Positions 58,533 to 64,000 of a stretch of DNA of 64,000 nt are shown here, piece by piece. Source of the DNA: Thermodesulfobacteriota bacterium. GTDB lineage: Bacteria; Desulfobacterota_D; UBA1144; Nemesobacterales; UBA2774. The DNA lies in contig BQJP01000001.1 of NCBI GenBank assembly GCA_021604765.1, positions 62,001 through 126,000 on the forward strand, written 5' to 3'. Below the pieces are notes generated by a model that made no database searches, was not told the DNA's origin, and saw nothing but the letters and a program-made list of their open reading frames with translations. Both the position numbers and the translations under genes were made by a program. Each line of letters opens with the position of its first letter. Within the stretch, counting starts at the first letter, position 1.

Positions 58533-58937
58533 TTATTTTTCTGTAAAACCATTAGAATCATAAGTCCCTACTTCATCTCCTGATTTGTCATCATAAACCG
58601 TAAATGATGTTACCTCGGGGTTCTTAGATTGAAAATCCTTATACATTACTATAAGTATATTTTTTTTATCAACGCTAGGAATCCGATAAAAATCTGCAGT
58701 GACGTAGACCTTGGGCGTGTTACCATCTTCTTCTATCCTAGCAACTATTCCCTCTTTGATAAGGTTCTCTACTAATATTTCATCTTCAGTCTCAGCAGGT
58801 TTTGAATCTCCTTCAGTTGTTACTTCTCGCTGGGTAGTTTGAGAAGATATTATCTCTTGTTGTTTATCCGAAGACTTCATATAGAAATACCCAGCTATTA
58901 CTACTATTGCAGCAATCAAAATTACGTTACGTGACAT
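58533..58937 (-). CDS. Exported membrane-anchored paralogue of the 54380 lipoprotein
   Basis: 134 aa. N-terminal hydrophobic segment (NVILIAAIVVIAGYFYMKSS) without a lipobox. Residues about 50-134 match the lipoprotein at 54380: LIKEGIVARIEEDGNTPKVY, VTADFYRIPSVDKKNILIVM and VYDDKSGDEVGTYDSNGF. GAGGGTATAAC precedes the ATG. The pair shows one domain used with two anchors. Unknown function. Confidence 0.7.
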   Translation of the reverse strand: MSRNVILIAAIVVIAGYFYMKSSDKQQEIISSQTTQREVTTEGDSKPAETEDEILVENLIKEGIVARIEEDGNTPKVYVTADFYRIPSVDKKNILIVMYKDFQSKNPEVTSFTVYDDKSGDEVGTYDSNGFTEK

Positions 58938-59091
58938 TGTTATACCCTCCTTATTTCATACTAATTGATAAACTATATATATAGTAATACGAAAACTCCA
59001 TATAGCCAATTAGGCTATCAAAAGAATGAGTTCGCATCATTGTTTAATGCAAGATGATTATGGTTAAAAGACGGCTGTTAGAAAATTTGTG

Positions 59092-59565
59092 TTAATTGAG
59101 GAATTTTTTGCAGTTTGGCACTTTAACAACTTTTCCAATAATATCACTATTGCTTTTAAGGATGTTGGTAACTATGTCTTGGAAATCATTCTCTACAGTT
59201 ACATCCTCTACTGTAAGCATACATGTCTCTGGGTTTAAAGTTCCTACTGAGTTGACTATAACGGTTCGATCATAGATTGTGGCATTAAGTGGGCGACCAG
59301 CTACTTGGCGGTTACGTAGAGCCGCTTTACCATGCACTGTATAATAATTGTTTTCAGCCGGATCTAGAGTAATGGATTTTAATGTGCCAAGTCTTTCATT
59401 TCCCAAACAATACATCGTGCAAAAAAGTGAAATCTGTTCATCAAGCGGGGTTTCTTTAATTACCTGAGCTGTAATATCTTTTGAATACGAAAGATTTGGT
59501 ATAGAGATAAACAAAATTGCGAGTGATGTCATAAAGAGAAGGTTTTTAAATTCTGGTTTTAACAT
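59092..59565 (-). CDS. Secreted protein, unknown function
   Basis: 157 aa. Signal peptide (FKNLLFMTSLAILFISIPNL). Beta-rich mature part: ITAQVIKETPLDEQISLFC, RLGTLKSITLDPAENNYYTV, RQVAGRPLNATIYDRTVIVN and a final NCKKFLN with paired cysteines (CTMYC). No family recognised. It precedes a terminator shared with the Spy-like gene. Confidence 0.65.
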   Translation of the reverse strand: MLKPEFKNLLFMTSLAILFISIPNLSYSKDITAQVIKETPLDEQISLFCTMYCLGNERLGTLKSITLDPAENNYYTVHGKAALRNRQVAGRPLNATIYDRTVIVNSVGTLNPETCMLTVEDVTVENDFQDIVTNILKSNSDIIGKVVKVPNCKKFLN

Positions 59566-59587
59566 AAATTTTACTTAAGTTTTGTAT

Positions 59588-59618
59588 AACTAGGGCACAT
59601 TTACTTTGTGCCCTAGTT
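59588..59618. terminator. Terminator between secreted gene and Spy-like gene
   Basis: AACTAGGGCACA and TGTGCCCTAGTT form a 12-bp perfect stem with loop TTTACTT. On the minus strand ATACAAAAC follows, so it terminates the Spy-like transcript. Confidence 0.75.
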
Positions 59619-59632
59619 ATGACTATCTTATC

Positions 59633-60118
59633 TTAGTTAGCCTGCTCTTCCATTTGTTTTTTGTGATGGTCTTTCTTATCTTTCATCTTATGATGTTTTC
59701 TCATCATTTTACCTTTATGGGCCTGCATAATTTCACTCAAAGAGTTTAATTGTTCCTGACTAAGTACCTCTCTCATTTCAAGAGATCGGTCTAGTTTAAT
59801 TCTTTTTGCCTTGTATTTAACATCCCACATTGTATCAAAAGCCTTAATTACATCAGCATTGCTGGTAGCTTTGTTCAATTTGGCTTCTTTATATGCGGCT
59901 TTTTTCTCGTTAGTGTTATTGCGGGCTTCTGTATATATTGGATCAAATTTTGCGGCAATATCATTAATTTGAGTTTGCTGATCTTCAGACAAATTCAATC
60001 TTTCAACAATTTTGTCATTCTCCCACCAATTCCAGCCCTTTTTTTCATGGTGAGCTGCGTTAGCGGAAAAACTAACTAGTACAATTAATAAAAGCGGTAA
60101 TATCATAAGTCTCTTCAT
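59633..60118 (-). CDS. Spy/CpxP-like periplasmic protein
   Basis: 161 aa from the ATG at 60116-60118 (CGGAGGCTTTATA before it); a start 23 codons upstream would read through that site. Signal peptide RLMILPLLLIVLVSFSANA. The mature part has LTxxQ-type motifs RLNLSEDQQTQINDIA and EVLSQEQLNSLSEI (about residues 42-57 and 106-119). The C-terminus is His/Lys-rich (MRKHHKMKDKKDHHKKQ), which suggests metal binding. Family members act as periplasmic chaperones or metal-stress sensors. Confidence 0.85.
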   Translation of the reverse strand: MKRLMILPLLLIVLVSFSANAAHHEKKGWNWWENDKIVERLNLSEDQQTQINDIAAKFDPIYTEARNNTNEKKAAYKEAKLNKATSNADVIKAFDTMWDVKYKAKRIKLDRSLEMREVLSQEQLNSLSEIMQAHKGKMMRKHHKMKDKKDHHKKQMEEQAN

Positions 60119-60310
60119 TATAAAGCCTCCGAAATATTGGTTTTGTTCATATAAACACAAGAATAACAAAAAGGTTTCAAAAAACACCTAATATTTATTT
60201 TTTCTTTGTAATAACTTGGGTTTATAGGGTTTTATAAATGGATTTCCGTCGGTTGACTAATTGACTGTATAATATTAATAGAAACTATTTAATGATATGG
60301 AGGATTTCCT

Positions 60311-60805
60311 ATGAATCATTTAAAATTGACCATCATATTCCCCGTACTTGTTCTATTGGCATTAAGTTTAGGATGTGATAACGATAGTCAAAACAATGCA
60401 AATGCTCAGCCAACACCGATGTCTGGTACAGATGTAACTGGCAAAGTTAACGCACCATCAGAGCAGACATGCCCAACTTTAATAGGTGGACTCTCGGCTA
60501 ACGATACCTTGATTGTTGAAATAAACTCAACTGGGGATATGACAGGTGATGTTACAATTACAAACTCAAGTGCTAGTACAAGTGCTGGATGTTCTGGAAC
60601 TACAGAAGATACTCTTCCACCCGCCGAAGTAAAAACATGCAAAGTAAGCAGTTCCAACATATCGGGAATTAAAGTGGATGATATATTAGAAGTCGATGTG
60701 GCTTTCACAACTCAGACTAAAGAAATTACTTTGGCTAATTTATCAGGCTCAACAGGTATCACATGCGCATTTGTAGCAATTGATACTCTTAATGCTACGA
60801 ATTAA
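60311..60805 (+). CDS. Lipoprotein, unknown function
   Basis: 164 aa. Lipoprotein signal (KLTIIFPVLVLLALSLGC). The mature part is Ser/Thr-rich, with four cysteines and a beta-rich pattern (TCPTLIGGLSANDTLIVEIN, GDVTITNSSASTSAG, ISGIKVDDILEVDVAFTTQT). ATGGAGGATTTCCT gives the ribosome site. It abuts the convergent WGM lipoprotein stop to stop. Confidence 0.68.
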   Translation: MNHLKLTIIFPVLVLLALSLGCDNDSQNNANAQPTPMSGTDVTGKVNAPSEQTCPTLIGGLSANDTLIVEINSTGDMTGDVTITNSSASTSAGCSGTTEDTLPPAEVKTCKVSSSNISGIKVDDILEVDVAFTTQTKEITLANLSGSTGITCAFVAIDTLNATN

Positions 60806-61477
60806 TCAGAGTACTTCATGTAGTTCATCCGCCAGTTTCTGATTTACTGGGATCTCGATACTTTCATAAAAGATTGATATATTACAGTCTGGCTTAGGAG
60901 CGTATTTCTTTTGATCTAATTCCAGGGACACATTTGTTCTCTTGTCTTTAGTTGGCCAAATATGCTGAAGCCCGTGCTCACCCGCACATATAGCGGCAGG
61001 GTTCTCATATGGATTAGTTTTAACTTGGTGGTCCTTATATGATGCAACCCCTTTTGCGGGCTCTCCTATCTGCTTTGTAAGTATGTTTGTTCTTTCTTTA
61101 AACAACTCTAGGTACTGCTCTGGTTCATCAAATGAATCCCTTAGATGTATGACCACCATTCCAAGCCCGTTTTCACCAAATACATAAAGCAGATCGTATT
61201 CATAGCTAATGCCCATAACTTCTGGAGGAGTTGTCTTTTCGTTCTCTTCTATCTCGGTGTCTGTTATTTCAGTTGATTCGACTTTCATAGGAACGGCTGT
61301 GCCGCCAATTCTATAAGTCAGGATATCATTACCTTCTTTTATTAGCTCAGCTGTTTCGACTTCTTTAACTTGTGTTTTGGACATGCCCCATGTTGTTTTC
61401 CTAACATCAGTTTTATCCTCTTTAGAGCAGGCAGAGAAGATAAGTAGGGTGAGCAAAATTGCTGTTAGAATTTTCAT
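60806..61477 (-). CDS. WGM-family lipoprotein (copy 2)
   Basis: 223 aa. Lipoprotein signal (LTAILLTLLIFSAC). The mature part starts DVRKTTWGMSKTQVKEVET, the motif shared with the genes at 9028 and 56074. Later parts are DLLYVFGENGLGMVVIHLRD and CNISIFYESIEIPVNQKL. Unknown function. The stop abuts the lipoprotein gene at 60805. Confidence 0.7.
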   Translation of the reverse strand: MKILTAILLTLLIFSACSKEDKTDVRKTTWGMSKTQVKEVETAELIKEGNDILTYRIGGTAVPMKVESTEITDTEIEENEKTTPPEVMGISYEYDLLYVFGENGLGMVVIHLRDSFDEPEQYLELFKERTNILTKQIGEPAKGVASYKDHQVKTNPYENPAAICAGEHGLQHIWPTKDKRTNVSLELDQKKYAPKPDCNISIFYESIEIPVNQKLADELHEVL

Positions 61478-61576
61478 TTTAAAGAGTGCCTCCAGAATGT
61501 TTCGTTTTCCGATTTATATAGAGATATATTATGGTGGGGATTAAGTTCAGATGCAAGATAATCTGAACTTATAATA

Positions 61577-62227
61577 TCAAAAAAATCCTTGTATTCCTGA
61601 TGCTGTAAACTCGACACCAATACAAATTAAAATGAATCCCATAATTCTAGTCAAAGCATCTATGCCAGTTGGCCCTAGGATTTTGATTATTTTAGTTGAG
61701 CTTCTCAGTACAAACCAGCAGATTAAAACGGTGATGAGAATGCCGAGCCCAACAACGGCATATCCGCCTAGTCTTAAAAGGATATTGTCCCCCTCTGAGA
61801 TCTGAGCTGCCATACTGATTATTACCGCAATTGATCCGGGACCGCTAAGCATAGGCATTGCAAGAGGGGTGAACGCAAGTCCTTTTGCTTGTTCATATGT
61901 ATAAATTTGGACTTTTTCTTCTTCTTTCTTGCTTTCCGGAAAGAGCATTCGAAAACCTAATACTGTTATTATTAACCCTCCAGCTATTCTGAGTGCTGAT
62001 ACACTAATACCAAAAAAACTTAGAATAAGAGCACCGGCTAGAAGAAAAATTATAAGAATTGAAAACATATAAATACATGTAAGTTTAAGTAGCTTATATT
62101 TAGACTCGGTATTGAGCTCAGAAGTAACTGCCAAAAACACTGGCGCAGTGCTAAATGGGTTTGCGATAGGTAGCAGTCCAATGACGACAATTGAGATATA
62201 GTAAAAAAATTCTGATACGGTTTGCAT
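61577..62227 (-). CDS. marC: MarC-family membrane protein
   Basis: 216 aa, six helices. MarC signature: FFYYISIVVIGLLPIANPF, TAPVFLAVT, then LAFTPLAMPMLSGPGSIAVI and GIDALTRIMGFILICIGVEF. The family was once linked to multiple antibiotic resistance but its function is unsettled. The gene symbol denotes family membership only. It is 47 bases downstream of the DJ-1 gene on the same strand. Confidence 0.9.
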   Translation of the reverse strand: MQTVSEFFYYISIVVIGLLPIANPFSTAPVFLAVTSELNTESKYKLLKLTCIYMFSILIIFLLAGALILSFFGISVSALRIAGGLIITVLGFRMLFPESKKEEEKVQIYTYEQAKGLAFTPLAMPMLSGPGSIAVIISMAAQISEGDNILLRLGGYAVVGLGILITVLICWFVLRSSTKIIKILGPTGIDALTRIMGFILICIGVEFTASGIQGFF

Positions 62228-62274
62228 TTTGTTCTAAATTCCTATTGAATGTCTGTAAGTATATCTTAGATAAT

Positions 62275-62889
62275 CTATCTGTCGTCGTTCTCAGGATAAG
62301 GATATTCCATCTCACGTGCTGTCAACCTTGCTACATCCTCTCCCAAGTATTTAGCTACAATAAATAAGGACATATCTATTCCAGCAGAAATGCCTGCTGA
62401 AGTTATAATGTTTCCGTCTTCAACATATCGTTTATCTCGTATAACCTTAATTTCCGGGAATCCTTCTTCCAATCTATCCAGAGATAGTATGTGCGTTGTG
62501 GCTTTTTTGCCATTTAACAAGGCAGCGTTTGCAAGAAATAATGCTCCGGTGCATACAGAGGCAAGTGTCTTTACTTTTTTAGCTTGGGATTTTAAGAAAT
62601 GATGAATTATTGCGTTGTTATGTTCTCTGCGTTCCCCTAATCCACCGGGGATTATTAGAATATCAACAGAAGGAAAGTCGTCAAAATCATGATTAGGCAC
62701 CACTCGCATTCCACTCATAGTTTTTACTTTGCGGTGGTGTTCTGATACAAGCAAGATCTCAAAAGGGCAGGGATCTGTAAAGTTAGGTTGTTCTAATGTT
62801 CTTGTCACGCTGAATACTTCATATGGCCCTGTAAAGTCGAGAACCTCAACATCATCATAAATAAATATTCCTACGGTGATTTTTTGCAT
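62275..62889 (-). CDS. DJ-1/PfpI-family protein (GlxA-type amidotransferase-like)
   Basis: 204 aa. Flavodoxin-like fold with VGIFIYDDVEVLDFTGPYEV, PSVDILIIPGGLGERREHNN and the nucleophile elbow KTLASVCTGALFLANAALLN (Cys about 114). Glu in DVEVLD fits the acid of the DJ-1 site. Related proteins are isonitrile hydratases, glyoxalases III or the N-terminal part of GlxA. No DNA-binding domain follows. Substrate unknown. Confidence 0.88.
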   Translation of the reverse strand: MQKITVGIFIYDDVEVLDFTGPYEVFSVTRTLEQPNFTDPCPFEILLVSEHHRKVKTMSGMRVVPNHDFDDFPSVDILIIPGGLGERREHNNAIIHHFLKSQAKKVKTLASVCTGALFLANAALLNGKKATTHILSLDRLEEGFPEIKVIRDKRYVEDGNIITSAGISAGIDMSLFIVAKYLGEDVARLTAREMEYPYPENDDR

Positions 62890-63011
62890 GCTGTATACCC
62901 TAACTTATCACAGTGTTATATTGAGTTCAATGTGAATTTTCCCGCTTTTACTAAACACTGATTAGTTAGGTTATAATTTTATAGATATATCAATAAAGGG
63001 GGACTTAGAGA

Positions 63012-63509
63012 ATGAGGACACCAAATCTATTAATAGCTTTAGCATTATTCTTTTTTGTCGGCATAACTATTGGCTGTGACAGCGACAATAACAGTAGTGC
63101 TCAGGATATGGAAGAACCGGGACCTATGGATCTTGCACCTATGGCTGTGTGTCCTTGTAATTTTGATCATGATTTTTGGACTGCAATGGGATGGATGACG
63201 CTCCAAGGCGGAGGATTGTTTAATGACTGCGGTACAGAAACTAATGTAATTGAATTGTCCGGAGGTATTAATAATCAGCTAGGAAACGTATCTATTAACT
63301 GCGTTAACCAAATTGGTACTGCTATTGAAATGGATGGAAGCCTATTTTGTGAGGCAAGTGTAGCTTGTATAGCCACTAGTGAGACAGGTATGGAAAGTGT
63401 AACTCAAGATATCTATTTTGAGAAAATTATAATAACACAAGAAGAGCAGGTTGCATGTCAGAACCTGGTTGAAGACATTGCTATGACTCTTGGGATTTCG
63501 TGTAACTAA
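63012..63509 (+). CDS. Cys-rich lipoprotein
   Basis: 165 aa. Lipoprotein signal (LLIALALFFFVGITIGC, lipobox TIGC). The mature part has nine further cysteines (VCPCNFDHDFWTAMGWMTLQ, then NDCGTETN, INCVNQ, FCEASVACIA, ACQNLVE and a terminal SCN). No domain recognised. AAGGGGGACTTAGAGA gives the ribosome site. A terminator follows directly. Confidence 0.7.
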   Translation: MRTPNLLIALALFFFVGITIGCDSDNNSSAQDMEEPGPMDLAPMAVCPCNFDHDFWTAMGWMTLQGGGLFNDCGTETNVIELSGGINNQLGNVSINCVNQIGTAIEMDGSLFCEASVACIATSETGMESVTQDIYFEKIIITQEEQVACQNLVEDIAMTLGISCN

Positions 63510-63528
63510 GGGAAATCTGAATTATTAG

Positions 63529-63555
63529 AATGCGGGGAGAAGGCTCCCCGCATTT
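63529..63555. terminator. Terminator between convergent genes
   Basis: AATGCGGGGAG, loop AAGG, CTCCCCGCATTT. The plus strand continues TTTATTG, so it serves both the lipoprotein and the OmpA-domain gene. Confidence 0.88.
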
Positions 63556-63568
63556 ATTGTTCTTCATC

Positions 63569-64000
63569 TTAACTTCTTAAATATTGGTCAAGAAACTCAT
63601 CTAGAGATGCGAATTCTTGTTGTTCAATTTCAATTGATATGAAATGCACCCGTCTGCTGAGTTCCTCAGATTCAGGTGTGGAAGTAACTGTTTGCCTATC
63701 TTGATGACATTTGCTTGAAGTGATAATCCTTCCTGATTCTACTCCCTGGCTTATCATAAAGTTTCTAACATTTTGAGCTCGTGACTCTCCTAAGAGCTTT
63801 CCGCCGGTCTCGTTTATACCCCACTCGCCCTGAATGATAACAAACATGTCCGGATTTCTTTTCAAAATGTCAGCATTGCCAGCAAGAACTTCCTTGGCGT
63901 CCTCTCTAATTATTTCGCTTTCGTAATTAAAGAAGATATCTCTTGATTGATTGCCAAAAGTTGAGTTAATTAGATTCGGGTCTGGCTCAATACAGCTTAT
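63569..64000 (-). CDS. OmpA-domain protein, 5' end outside window
   Basis: The frame is open to the right edge; an internal ATG at 63865 is not the true start. Visible part (144 residues): a linker, then DIFFNYESEIIREDAKEVLA, VIIQGEWGINETGGKLLGES, RAQNVRNFMISQGVESGRI and RRVHFISIE. This is an OmpA C-terminal (peptidoglycan-binding) domain with the usual NxxLxxxRAxxVxxxL pattern. The conserved Asp of the family (HTD) is replaced by EWG, which is unusual. The N-terminal part lies beyond the window. Confidence 0.88.
   Translation of the reverse strand: MSCIEPDPNLINSTFGNQSRDIFFNYESEIIREDAKEVLAGNADILKRNPDMFVIIQGEWGINETGGKLLGESRAQNVRNFMISQGVESGRIITSSKCHQDRQTVTSTPESEELSRRVHFISIEIEQQEFASLDEFLDQYLRS

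Overview
The window is an AT-rich piece of a Gram-negative bacterial chromosome. Lipoprotein signal peptides, an OmpA-type domain, MarC, a Spy/CpxP-like periplasmic protein and many short secreted proteins point to two membranes. At least three proteins end in IPTL-CTERM sorting tails (VPTxxxWG, hydrophobic stretch, RR), and one ends in a different Gly-Gly-Cys tail. These traits and the gene content would fit a deltaproteobacteria-like or Dadabacteria-like lineage, but that placement is a low-confidence inference. No ribosomal RNA, CRISPR array, insertion sequence or prophage was seen. The window starts inside an Ada/AlkA-type gene and ends inside an OmpA-domain gene.

Layout. 1-5 kb: alkylation repair (AlkA-type glycosylase overlapping Ogt), a DUF938 methyltransferase, a phosphotransferase, a nucleotide-sugar/NAD(P)-binding protein, a haem-oxygenase-like protein and tRNA-Arg. 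5.4-6.6 kb: tRNA-Ser, a gene remnant, and a compact toxin-antitoxin-like locus in which HicA and HicB are fused in one reading frame behind a separate ribbon-helix-helix regulator; a perfect palindrome fills the spacer of its promoter. 6.8-14.3 kb: small enzymes, secreted proteins, a proline-repeat IPTL-CTERM protein, divergent sigma-54 promoters and a DHA2 drug exporter. 14.4-24.4 kb: a small secreted protein of a local family, a three-gene operon with a winged-helix-like protein, a sulfotransferase, a truncated haemoglobin, repeat proteins and a DUF389 membrane protein. 24.7-31.6 kb: an FG-GAP IPTL-CTERM protein, a probable sigma-54-driven small RNA, and the four-gene Anbu operon (ATP-grasp, alpha-E, proteasome-like peptidase, transglutaminase). 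31.6-38.5 kb: an SDR/TetR pair with matching operators, two more small secreted proteins, a gene interrupted by a T10 homopolymer, SprT, an IPTL-CTERM protein and an MHS transporter. 38.7-43.3 kb: a thaumatin/calcium-repeat surface protein, a two-gene cassette (DUF3800-like plus ApeA-like HEPN) that looks like a defence module, and a fourth small secreted protein. 43.3-64 kb: transporters, an Ntn amidase, a potassium channel, Kazal and haem-peroxidase lipoproteins, a MarR-controlled rhodanese/DoxX locus, YedK, many lipoproteins, HxlR/VOC, Spy-like, MarC and DJ-1 genes.

Two threads connect distant loci. First, a palindrome TAGTTGCA-NN-TGCAACTA lies twice between the divergent marR and rhodanese genes and once before each of three small secreted protein loci (14.7, 33.9 and 43.2 kb). 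This suggests one MarR-family regulator controls all of them. The secreted family shares a signal peptide, FGV motifs and a GGYVA core, and each gene has a small hairpin in its leader. Second, three perfectly spaced -24/-12 elements mark sigma-54 promoters: two divergent ones for small secreted proteins and one for a probable non-coding RNA.
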